64,000 bases of DNA, taken from NCBI GenBank assembly GCA_002499585.1, contig DAMH01000027.1, forward strand, positions 216,956-280,955, given 5' to 3'. The stretch is from Euryarchaeota archaeon UBA552. Its GTDB lineage: Archaea > Thermoplasmatota > Poseidoniia > Poseidoniales > Thalassarchaeaceae. The position numbers and the translations under genes were made by a program. Shown in pieces: positions 9,420-17,035 of this stretch (the first letter of the stretch is position 1; each line of letters opens with the position of its first letter). The notes under the pieces were generated by a model, which saw nothing but the letters and a program-made list of their open reading frames with translations, was not told the DNA's origin and ran no database searches.

Positions 9420-10068
9420 ATCCTCGCCGCATTTCGTCTCTGATCCTCTTCTTAGTGGCAGCCCAGCCACAAATCAAACATGTGCCAAGGTCATGTCTCA
9501 GAGCCGGACAGTATTCTCTACCAAAGAAAATAATCTGCAGATGACGCTTGTTCCATTTTGATGGTTGGAATAACCCTTTGAGATCCTTCTCAGTCTTCTT
9601 GACGTTTGTCCCATTAGAAAGGCCCCAACGAGCTGCACATCGATGTATGTGAGTGTCCACCGGGAACGCAGGTATTCCAAAGGCTTGGGCCATCACTACA
9701 CTAGCGGTTTTATGACCTACTCCTGGGAGTGACTCCAGATAATCCCAATCTGGTAGAACTTCGCCTCCCCGAGAGACTATCATTTCAGCCATTATTTTCA
9801 GATTCTTAGATTTAGTAGGCGCTAGCCCCACTTGGCGGATACAGGATTTTATTTTTTCAACGGGTAGCTTGGCCATCTCATGTGGGTTTGAGGCAATCGA
9901 GAATAGTTCTGGCGTGACCTCGTTCACCTTTTTGTCTGTTGTCTGAGCGGAAAGCATCACAGCCACCAAAAGTGTGTATGGATCGGTATGATCGAGTGGG
10001 ACAGGAGTTTCTGGATACAGGTCATCGAGAATTTCACCGATTCTTTCGGCCTTTTCTGCCCTTTTCAT
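9409..10068 (-). CDS. nth: Endonuclease III-type DNA glycosylase/AP lyase
   Basis: Base excision repair of oxidised pyrimidines. The helix-hairpin-helix LPGVGHKTA carries the catalytic Lys (120) and the PVDTHIHR motif the catalytic Asp (138). The C-terminal iron-sulfur region is odd: cysteines at 187, 197 and 200 only, so the usual C-x6-C-x2-C-x5-C set is stretched and the fourth ligand is missing. The protein may have lost the 4Fe-4S cluster or use another ligand. Its ATG overlaps the stop of the upstream membrane protein gene by 4 bases. Confidence 0.92.
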   Translation of the reverse strand: MKRAEKAERIGEILDDLYPETPVPLDHTDPYTLLVAVMLSAQTTDKKVNEVTPELFSIASNPHEMAKLPVEKIKSCIRQVGLAPTKSKNLKIMAEMIVSRGGEVLPDWDYLESLPGVGHKTASVVMAQAFGIPAFPVDTHIHRCAARWGLSNGTNVKKTEKDLKGLFQPSKWNKRHLQIIFFGREYCPALRHDLGTCLICGWAATKKRIRDEMRRGSRS

Positions 10069-10313
10069 CGGTCGTTCTCACCTGAGCCCATGTATCCTAT
10101 GATGAAGGACGAAACAACGAGTGCGCCAGGGATCGCATAACATGTGGCGTACTGCCAACTCTGCCAAGTCTCGCTGCCTCCAAATGCCAGCCAAGATGCC
10201 AAACCAACCACCATGGCAGGGAGGATCATGACGGAAGCGAAGACCAACGCCCTTCCCAAGCCCATTGATGGCATGGGATGAATGGTGGGATAAGAGATTT
10301 CGTTATTGTGCAA
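10065..10313 (-). CDS. Small two-helix membrane protein between polX and nth
   Basis: This 82-residue protein has hydrophobic helices around 23-45 and 55-75, separated by a short loop with several tryptophans. There is no recognised domain. It overlaps the end of polX by 11 bases and the start of nth by 4, so it is translated from the same transcript as two DNA repair genes. Whether it takes part in repair is unknown. Confidence 0.6.
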   Translation of the reverse strand: MHNNEISYPTIHPMPSMGLGRALVFASVMILPAMVVGLASWLAFGGSETWQSWQYATCYAIPGALVVSSFIIGYMGSGENDR

Positions 10314-12237
10314 GGATTCTGTCTATGTCATTGGCTGGAAGTGTATTGAGGACGTCTCCGGCTCTGAGCCACCCCTTCCTTGCAATATCTACTCCGTATG
10401 AAATATCCGATAGGCCCTCGGTGCTGTGAGCATCTGGGTTAATTACAATGGGGACTCCGTGATCCCTTGCGGACCTACAGAGCCTCCAGTCCAAATCCAA
10501 GCGGTATGGAGATGCGTTGATCTCTATCGCTTTGAGGGAACCCTCGCGGTTTATTTCTCCCATTCTTTCGATGACCTGGGTCATGTCTATTGGAAATCCT
10601 TCCCTTACCTGCAGAACCCTGCCTGTTGGATGTCCTAATATGGTAAAGGATGGGTCTTCTATTGCATTAATCACAGCATCAGTATTGACCTGTTCATCCC
10701 TCGACTTCCATGTGTTAATGGCATGTACTGATCCAATTACGTGATGGAATTTGGCTCTAGTTTCTCGATCATAGTCTAACTTTCCATCAGGGAGTATGTC
10801 ACACTCAGCGCCATGAAATATTCGGAAATTATTACCCTGATTCTGAAATTTCTGATTTAAATCATGGATCAAATTTGCCTGCTGATCGACTGCTACCGGG
10901 TCGACTCCTATGCTTCTTCCTCCAATATTCAGTGCAGGGGAGTGCTCTGCAATACCCAGATACTCCCACCCCAAACCTATCGCCTCGGCAGCCATTTCTT
11001 CGAGAGAATTTCTTCCATCTGAAGCAGTGGTATGGTTGTGTAGAGCCCCCTTAATCATCTTTTGAGATACTAGATTTGGGACTGAATTATCAAGCGCCGC
11101 CTCGATTTCTCCATTGTCCTCTCTCAACTCAGGAGTGATCCATTGCAGACCGAGTTTTTGGTAAATCTGTGCCTCATTTTCGCAAACTAATGTGTATTTA
11201 GCCGCATCAGCGCCGATTGATTCCCCGATCAAATTTTCCGGTATCAGGCCAAACTCATTCAATCTCAGCCCTAGGGCTATTGCTTGTTGCCGCATCCTGA
11301 TATTGTGCTCTTTCGACCCGGTGAAGTAAGCCAGTGTGAAGGGGAATGTCTCAGGGGGAACAACTCTGATCTGTGCGTCAATAGTCGCGTCCTCAGACCT
11401 GTTCACAATTGATTCGTCCAGTGCTTTATCCAGCTTACCATGAACACCATCGGAGTCTAGAACGCTTTGCTCAAGAATTAAACTGATTTTGGAATCTCCA
11501 GATCCTTTCACATCTGCAATTCCTGGGAGATTCAGGATTGAATCTATCACCGAGGCGTGATTGTGAGGCAATGCTGAAACAACTAGGTCTAGGTCTCCTA
11601 TTGTCTCTTTCCTCCTCCTTGCACTCCCTGCAAGTTCAACTTCCTCAACTCCTTTGATTTCTGAAATGCGGCTCTTCAGTGCCATACCATACCTAAGTCC
11701 GACATCCAGCCTTGACCTGCCTTGGTTTCTTCGGTACAGTTCGATGCCTTCGAGGTACTTATCCTGACTCTTGGATCCAAAACCCTGAAGATTTGCTACT
11801 AGCCCTTTCTGACACGCCGACCTGAGTTCGTCAATTGAACTCACATCGAGTTTCTCATGCAGGATTCTCGCTCTCTTTGGCCCCAGGCCGGGTATCCCGA
11901 CCATCTCGACCAAACCCACAGGGACCTCATCGTACAAATCCCCAAGCTTACCCCAATCTCCGTTCAGGACGATTTCCGATATTAGAGATGATAGCCCCTT
12001 GCCAATCCCTTTGATCTCGGTGAGTTCTTTGGATTTGATTACCTGAAACAGGCCTTTTTCCATTTGGCTAAGTGCTCTACTGGCATTTTGATATGCCCTG
12101 ACCCTAAACATGTTGGCTCCCTTCAGCTCCAGAAGGATCGCAATTTGCTCGAAAACAGTGATAATTTGGTTCTTCGTAAAAAACGGAGGTTCAGATCTTT
12201 TGGAGGCTGGAAGGCCCCAACCCCCAACTTTGACCAT
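10303..12237 (-). CDS. polX: Family X DNA polymerase with PHP phosphoesterase domain (PolX)
   Basis: Gap-filling repair polymerase. Residues about 20-165 are HhH-rich (IKGIGKGLSSLI, GIPGLGPKRARIL). The nucleotidyltransferase signature is GSARRRKETIGDLDLV, with the metal-binding DLD pair. The C-terminal third is a PHP domain beginning LHNHTTASDGRNS and containing AEHSP, GAECDI and NPDAHS metal-ligand motifs, expected to give 3'-5' exonuclease or phosphatase activity. Length (644) is normal for bacterial/archaeal PolX. It heads a minus-strand operon with the small membrane protein and nth, which makes a coherent base excision repair unit. Confidence 0.94.
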   Translation of the reverse strand: MVKVGGWGLPASKRSEPPFFTKNQIITVFEQIAILLELKGANMFRVRAYQNASRALSQMEKGLFQVIKSKELTEIKGIGKGLSSLISEIVLNGDWGKLGDLYDEVPVGLVEMVGIPGLGPKRARILHEKLDVSSIDELRSACQKGLVANLQGFGSKSQDKYLEGIELYRRNQGRSRLDVGLRYGMALKSRISEIKGVEEVELAGSARRRKETIGDLDLVVSALPHNHASVIDSILNLPGIADVKGSGDSKISLILEQSVLDSDGVHGKLDKALDESIVNRSEDATIDAQIRVVPPETFPFTLAYFTGSKEHNIRMRQQAIALGLRLNEFGLIPENLIGESIGADAAKYTLVCENEAQIYQKLGLQWITPELREDNGEIEAALDNSVPNLVSQKMIKGALHNHTTASDGRNSLEEMAAEAIGLGWEYLGIAEHSPALNIGGRSIGVDPVAVDQQANLIHDLNQKFQNQGNNFRIFHGAECDILPDGKLDYDRETRAKFHHVIGSVHAINTWKSRDEQVNTDAVINAIEDPSFTILGHPTGRVLQVREGFPIDMTQVIERMGEINREGSLKAIEINASPYRLDLDWRLCRSARDHGVPIVINPDAHSTEGLSDISYGVDIARKGWLRAGDVLNTLPANDIDRILAQ

Positions 12238-12338
12238 GCTACATCCAGAGGGCGATTACATTTCGTTTTGTGGTATTCAACTGCGTAAGGTTTCAGAGTG
12301 TCGTCCTGTTGGAGTTGTTTGTGGATGCACTGAGCGTA

Positions 12339-12656
12339 ATGGAAACGATCTCGGTAAGTCTATGCGGGATTGCTGCAATACTGTGGATGAGTATCGGCAC
12401 ACTTGCTAGATCAAGGCAAGGTGAAATCAACGGTCAGAGGACCATCATGGCAATTTGCATAATAGCCAGCATACTTCTGTTTTCACTTCACTCGCTTGGA
12501 GGAGATCTTTGGGGGTCGAGGAATGCAGCACGTCCAATGGCAGTCTTTTCCCTTGTTTTGGCTGCTGCATCCGTCCTTAATCTAAAAGGAAAAGAGATCC
12601 AAGGAGAGACGAATCCTCATCAGATCATGAGAATGAGATCCCTAGAAGAGGAATAA
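12339..12656 (+). CDS. Small three-helix membrane protein, unknown function
   Basis: From the ATG at 12339 the product is about 105 residues with hydrophobic segments near 5-22, 38-55 and 65-85 and a charged C-terminal tail. A GTG at 12270 would add 23 hydrophobic residues; I prefer the ATG because it leaves room for a promoter next to divergent polX. No family is recognised. It is convergent with the NifU-domain gene, 11 bases apart. Confidence 0.55.
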   Translation: METISVSLCGIAAILWMSIGTLARSRQGEINGQRTIMAICIIASILLFSLHSLGGDLWGSRNAARPMAVFSLVLAAASVLNLKGKEIQGETNPHQIMRMRSLEEE

Positions 12657-12667
12657 CCCCAATATGA

Positions 12668-12952
12668 CTACCTTTCAATTCCGAGTTTCTCGTCAATAAA
12701 AGACCTCATGTAAGCTGGAAGTTCTCCGTTTACGAACAAAACATCATTGACCTCCTCCAATTTCATCAAGGAATAGTAAATTTGCATCGCTGTCATGGGT
12801 GTAGAGCTACATCCCGTGCATCCCCCTTCGAGTGAAATCGAAATGACGCCATCAGTGGTATCCATAACATTGACTACGCCGTCATGAGCATCTAGGATGG
12901 TCTGGACTGGGCCGACCGATTCGAGAATCAACTGACGATCCACTGTTGCCAT
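12668..12952 (-). CDS. NifU C-terminal-like (Nfu) Fe-S scaffold protein
   Basis: Nfu proteins hold and pass on 4Fe-4S clusters through a CxxC pair. The 94-residue protein consists only of this domain: DAHDGVVNVMD, SLEGGCTGCSS (the CxxC) and a hydrophobic helix after it. It would help mature the Fe-S enzymes of the genome, including the molybdenum enzyme encoded further on. It is divergent from hppA across 120 bases. Confidence 0.85.
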   Translation of the reverse strand: MATVDRQLILESVGPVQTILDAHDGVVNVMDTTDGVISISLEGGCTGCSSTPMTAMQIYYSLMKLEEVNDVLFVNGELPAYMRSFIDEKLGIER

Positions 12953-13030
12953 ACAGAGACCGGGGGGGTGCTGGGATATGAATCAATTGAGTTATTGTGA
13001 GGCTCTACGGGACTTAAGTTAGATATCGGC

Positions 13031-13037
13031 TTAAATA
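13031..13037 (+). promoter_or_regulatory. Probable TATA box of hppA
   Basis: TTAAATA sits 36-42 bases before the hppA ATG, which would place transcription start near 13060. A Shine-Dalgarno-like AAGGTG follows about 8 bases before the ATG. Archaeal TATA boxes are short and this is a judgement by eye. Confidence 0.4.
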
Positions 13038-13072
13038 CGGGTCTCAGGACGGCTTGACAACAAGGTGTAGAC

Positions 13073-15184
13073 ATGATCGAGAATGTACCAACTATCGCAG
13101 CTGTCGTGGCCCTTATTGGGCTTGTAGTTGCATTTGCGCTCTACAGAAAGAACGATGCAATAGAGATTGATAATCCGAAGGTCGCGGAAATCACTGGAGA
13201 AATCCAAAAAGGGGCGATGGCATTCCTAATGTCCGAATACAGATACATATCGGTTTTCGTCGTTATCGTAGGAGCCGTTTTGTATCTCATAAATGGTGAG
13301 GATGGAGGGCTCGAGACTGCATTGGCATTTGGTTTTGGTGCCGTAGCCAGTGTCGCAGCCGGATTCTCTGGTATGAGGGCCGCCACATCAGCGAACGGTC
13401 GTACTGCAATGGCGGCGAAGAATGGAGGTCAACCTGCTGCTTTGGAGGTTTCCTACAATGGAGGAGCCGTTATGGGTTTGTCAGTTGGCGGTCTCGGGTT
13501 ACTGGGAATTTCGCTAGTCGCCTTTTGGCTAGGAAATGCAGACTCTGGCTCGGCTTACACAGGAGATTCCCTACAATATGCGGCTGGCTTTGGAATGGGT
13601 GCTAGCAGCATCGCATTGTTTGCTCGAGTCGGGGGCGGGATATACACCAAGGCCGCTGATGTCGGAGCGGACCTAGTCGGCAAGGTGGAAGCCGGACTTC
13701 CTGAAGATGACCCGAGGAATCCAGGCGTAATTGCCGATAACGTTGGGGACAATGTAGGAGACGTGGCAGGAATGGGCGCTGATATCTTTGAGTCCTTCGT
13801 CGGTTCAATAATCGCTGCTATGGTCATCGCGCAGGGATCTGAAAATCAAACTCTTACCGGCAATACGATGGATTATGTCCTGTTACCCATACTCTTGGGA
13901 CTTGTGGGCTACATAGCATCAATAGCGGGTATTTTCTCAATGACCATCCTGAAGAACGGGTCAGACCCCGCAGCCGCACTCAGGAACACCACATTCATCG
14001 GTGCAGTGCTTTTCTGGGCGGGTGGCTTTGCTTCGATTGAGTTCTTTGGTCTAAGTACTGGGTTCGAACCCATGTATGCTGTCATTTTGGGCAGCCTCGT
14101 TGGGATAATGATTGGTTTGGTGACAGAGTATTACACAGGCATTGAACCGGTATTTGGAATACGAACCAAAGCCATTCCACACATCGGATCCATGTCCAAA
14201 AGCGGGCCAGCGACAAACGCAATTGCCGGTTTGTCCGTCGGTATGATGTCGACCTTTTTACCAATCTTGCTGATATGCATGGGAATTTTCGGTGCAAACG
14301 AGTTCATGGGAGGTGGAGATCTCGGTCTATACGGCATCGCAATGGCTGCAATGGGGATGCTAGCGACTGTGGGCGTTACAATGACCGTCGATGCTTATGG
14401 CCCAGTTGCAGATAATGCAGGGGGGATCGCAGAGATGTCTGAACTCGGAGATGATGTTAGAGCGATTACTGATGCCCTGGATTCAATCGGAAACACTACT
14501 GCAGCAGTTGGAAAGGGGTTTGCAATAGGTTCGGCGGCCCTAACTGCGCTGGCACTGTTCGCAGCCTACAAGACTGCAGCCACCGGCGTAAATTTGACCC
14601 TGGACGATCCAATGGTGGTCATAGGTCTTCTCATTGGCGGATCTTTGCCCTTCGTAGTAGCTGCAATGACCATGACATCTGTCGGAAAGGCAGCTGGCGA
14701 CATGGTTGAGGAAATTAGAAGGCAGTTCAGGGAGATTCCCGGTCTTCTTGAGGGGAAAGAGGGTGTGAAACCTGACTCAGCAACTTGTGTAGACATATCG
14801 ACTAAAGCCGCGTTGAGGGAAATGGTCGCACCCGGGGTCGTTGCTGTGACCGCCCCGATATTCGTCGGCTTCGTACTGGGGTCTTCCGCTTTAGGGGGCC
14901 TCCTTGCAGGGTCATTAGTGACGGGAGTTCTCATGGCATTGTTCATGGCCAACGCAGGCGGGGCTTGGGACAATGCCAAGAAAGCCATTGAACAAGGGCA
15001 TATAGAAGGTGAAAAGAAAGGAACAGAGGCCCATGCAGCTGCCGTTATAGGGGACACCATAGGAGATCCTTTCAAAGACACTTCGGGCCCTTCTCTCAAC
15101 ATACTGATCAAGCTGATGTCGATTGTCGCAGTTGTGATCGCGCCGAATCTTGATGCCGTTGGTTACATCGGTGGCTTGTTTTGA
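13073..15184 (+). CDS. hppA: Membrane-bound ion-translocating pyrophosphatase
   Basis: Couples pyrophosphate hydrolysis to H+ (or Na+) export across the membrane, saving energy from biosynthesis. It is a 703-residue polytopic protein with the substrate signature DVGADLVGK (197-204), the DNVGDNVGDVAGMGAD block and the matching C-terminal GDTIGDPFKDTSGP. At 473-482 it reads GNTTAAVGKG, with Ala where K+-independent enzymes have Lys, so by the usual rule it belongs to the K+-dependent class. Ion specificity (H+ or Na+) is not decided here. It appears monocistronic with its own promoter. Confidence 0.97.
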   Translation: MIENVPTIAAVVALIGLVVAFALYRKNDAIEIDNPKVAEITGEIQKGAMAFLMSEYRYISVFVVIVGAVLYLINGEDGGLETALAFGFGAVASVAAGFSGMRAATSANGRTAMAAKNGGQPAALEVSYNGGAVMGLSVGGLGLLGISLVAFWLGNADSGSAYTGDSLQYAAGFGMGASSIALFARVGGGIYTKAADVGADLVGKVEAGLPEDDPRNPGVIADNVGDNVGDVAGMGADIFESFVGSIIAAMVIAQGSENQTLTGNTMDYVLLPILLGLVGYIASIAGIFSMTILKNGSDPAAALRNTTFIGAVLFWAGGFASIEFFGLSTGFEPMYAVILGSLVGIMIGLVTEYYTGIEPVFGIRTKAIPHIGSMSKSGPATNAIAGLSVGMMSTFLPILLICMGIFGANEFMGGGDLGLYGIAMAAMGMLATVGVTMTVDAYGPVADNAGGIAEMSELGDDVRAITDALDSIGNTTAAVGKGFAIGSAALTALALFAAYKTAATGVNLTLDDPMVVIGLLIGGSLPFVVAAMTMTSVGKAAGDMVEEIRRQFREIPGLLEGKEGVKPDSATCVDISTKAALREMVAPGVVAVTAPIFVGFVLGSSALGGLLAGSLVTGVLMALFMANAGGAWDNAKKAIEQGHIEGEKKGTEAHAAAVIGDTIGDPFKDTSGPSLNILIKLMSIVAVVIAPNLDAVGYIGGLF

Positions 15185-15229
15185 TCAGGGACGCGAAACC
15201 ACTTTCCCGTGTGTTTCCTTGGGTTGTGC

Positions 15230-16180
15230 ATGCGCAACGCCGTAACCCTCTCACTGCTGGCGGTTTTGTCCATGGGACTTCAAGGCTGTACTGGTGCCAC
15301 GGACGCCATACTCGGTAACGACTCTGAGATTGAGGTTCCAGAGTGGGAGGTCGGTGATTGGTGGCTATTCACTTTCACGACCCCTGAATTTTCAGATGAC
15401 TCTGCAAGGTTAGTAGTTGCAACAGTAGACGAGGAGGAAGATGGTAATGCATACATGCTCGGTATCTCTTCGGAAGAAGAAGCTCGAAGGCATGCCGTTT
15501 TGAATCACAACCCCTTCCTTGGCAGGATAACACACAGCGATCTCGGTGTGTTTGAGAACGGAGTTGAACAGCCCGTCCTCTCGTTCCCAATCGGGGATAG
15601 GTCATGGACATTCACATTATTTGAGAAGGACTGGTCTGCAACCGCATCAATCGAGGGGGATAGAGCATTTATTTCCGCATCTAATGATAATGGAGAAGAT
15701 CTGATATATACTTACGATTCAAATTCCAAATTTATCTCCAGCTTCGTCTACACTGACTCCAACGATATCGAAGTATTACGAATGTCACTCGCCCAGAGTG
15801 GTTCTGACCATACTGGAGAGGTGCATTTCATGAGGGGGAAGGATCTGCTCAACAGGGATTATGAGAACAATGGCCCCTCTGGAGACGTAGAGGATTCCTT
15901 TCTGGTACAGGATCACCCCAATGACGGATCTTGGAACGAGATGATCTACCTGATTGATGCAGAGTCAGGGGCTGGTGGTTCGACTATTTCCCTCACACTC
16001 CGAGACCATACCTCTTCGTCTGTTTTAGAGAGATTCTGGGGGCCCGGCTCATCTGAATCAGGAACACTTGGTACGATACCTTCTCCAAGCGGAGAATACA
16101 CGCTAACAGCAAGTTTCACCGGCCAGACTGAACTGAAAATCAAGATAGCCGGCGGGATTGGCTACTCTTGGAGTATCTGA
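15230..16180 (+). CDS. Secreted lipoprotein, unknown function
   Basis: The N terminus MRNAVTLSLLAVLSMG followed by LQGC is a typical signal peptide with a lipobox, so the mature protein should be anchored by lipid at Cys 18. The mature part (about 300 residues) is acidic and beta-rich, has few cysteines and ends in a likely beta-sandwich (EYTLTASFTGQTELKIKI), as in extracellular pre-peptidase C-terminal modules. I start at ATG 15230 rather than the GTG at 15209 since this gives a normal signal. No enzyme motif is seen. The next gene starts one base after its stop codon. Confidence 0.75.
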   Translation: MRNAVTLSLLAVLSMGLQGCTGATDAILGNDSEIEVPEWEVGDWWLFTFTTPEFSDDSARLVVATVDEEEDGNAYMLGISSEEEARRHAVLNHNPFLGRITHSDLGVFENGVEQPVLSFPIGDRSWTFTLFEKDWSATASIEGDRAFISASNDNGEDLIYTYDSNSKFISSFVYTDSNDIEVLRMSLAQSGSDHTGEVHFMRGKDLLNRDYENNGPSGDVEDSFLVQDHPNDGSWNEMIYLIDAESGAGGSTISLTLRDHTSSSVLERFWGPGSSESGTLGTIPSPSGEYTLTASFTGQTELKIKIAGGIGYSWSI

Positions 16181-16181
16181 G

Positions 16182-16769
16182 ATGACATCGACAGGTCATT
16201 TGGTGATGCTTCATGGTATGACTGGGACTAGGGAAAAGATGCGACCTTTTGCAGAGAAGCTCCTCCCAGAGGGGTGGTTTTTGCACTGTCCAGAGGGGAT
16301 GCACAGACATCCAAGAGGAGGCATGGCCTGGTGGATCGAAGGTGAAAATGACGAGATTTTGGAACAAAAGATACGCGAGGAACAAATCCAGCTCGCATTA
16401 GAAAATCTAGAAAGAGGTCTTCCTGATGGTAGGTTGATACTGGGAGGTTTCTCTCAAGGCGGGGCGATAGCCTCCGCAATGGTTGGCCGTGAAATCTTCA
16501 ACAGGGTCTCCGGACTAATTTTAATATCCACGAAAAATGTAATGAAAAGTGCACTGGAAACCGCTGTGTCAAAAACCGAGCCTCGCCCTGTGATCTGGAT
16601 GCATGGTGAAAGGGACCACATAATTCCAATAGATGTGGCTCTAGACCACATATCAGTGTTCGAAAAGGCTGGGTGGGAGGTCAACAAGATGAGGCATCAA
16701 AAAGGTCACATGGTAGACCTACAACAGTTGGATTCCCTAGTTAAAGCAATAACTGCGATGGCGGTATGA
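16182..16769 (+). CDS. Alpha/beta hydrolase of the carboxylesterase/phospholipase type
   Basis: A cytosolic esterase-like hydrolase of about 195 residues. LHGMTG forms the oxyanion-hole region, GFSQGGAIAS the nucleophile elbow with Ser, WMHGERDHIIPI the acid (Asp), and the His in QKGHMVD ends the triad. This is the Abhydrolase_2 family (YpfH, lysophospholipase-like). The ATG at 16182 follows the lipoprotein stop at once, so the pair is translationally linked. Substrate unknown. Confidence 0.87.
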   Translation: MTSTGHLVMLHGMTGTREKMRPFAEKLLPEGWFLHCPEGMHRHPRGGMAWWIEGENDEILEQKIREEQIQLALENLERGLPDGRLILGGFSQGGAIASAMVGREIFNRVSGLILISTKNVMKSALETAVSKTEPRPVIWMHGERDHIIPIDVALDHISVFEKAGWEVNKMRHQKGHMVDLQQLDSLVKAITAMAV

Positions 16770-16771
16770 AA

Positions 16772-17035
16772 TCAGAGATATGTCGTCAACTCGTCATAAC
16801 CGCCGACAAACGCCGTTTTGTTCCTGACGTCGAAAATTATTGGTACTGTCCTGTGGCCAGTCAGATCCACCAGGTCCGCGCGTAGTTGGTGATCGCGTTC
16901 TAAATTGATTTCAGTGTAGGTCAACCCCCTGGCGTTCAACAGATTTTTCGCTGCGACGCAGTAACCACAAATGTCTTTGGAGAACATGAGGAAATCGGTC
17001 TTGCAGCCCTCAAATTGACGAAGCGGGTTTTTCAT
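16772..17035 (-). CDS. Glutaredoxin-like thiol-disulfide protein
   Basis: An 87-residue thioredoxin-fold protein: strand FLMFSKDI, redox motif CGYC, then ARGLTYTEINLERD, the cis-Pro strand TVPIIF and FVGGYDEL. It would reduce disulfides or glutathione-type mixed disulfides. The start at 17035 overlaps the end of the upstream protease-transporter gene by 26 bases and is needed to include the first beta strand. The 3' end meets the convergent hydrolase gene 2 bases away. Confidence 0.85.
   Translation of the reverse strand: MKNPLRQFEGCKTDFLMFSKDICGYCVAAKNLLNARGLTYTEINLERDHQLRADLVDLTGHRTVPIIFDVRNKTAFVGGYDELTTYL

Noticed and set aside
14055..14075. T-loop-like GGGTTCGAACCC suggesting a tRNA
   Set aside because: It lies inside the conserved hppA coding sequence and no acceptor or anticodon stem can be built around it.
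14566..15111. Open frame of 181 codons on the minus strand
   Set aside because: It is antisense to hppA, uses repetitive Pro/Thr/Ser composition as a shadow of hydrophobic codons, and has no family resemblance.
16772..17035. Starting the glutaredoxin-like gene at an internal Met to avoid overlap with its upstream neighbour
   Set aside because: This would remove the first beta strand before CGYC, so the 26-base overlap was kept.
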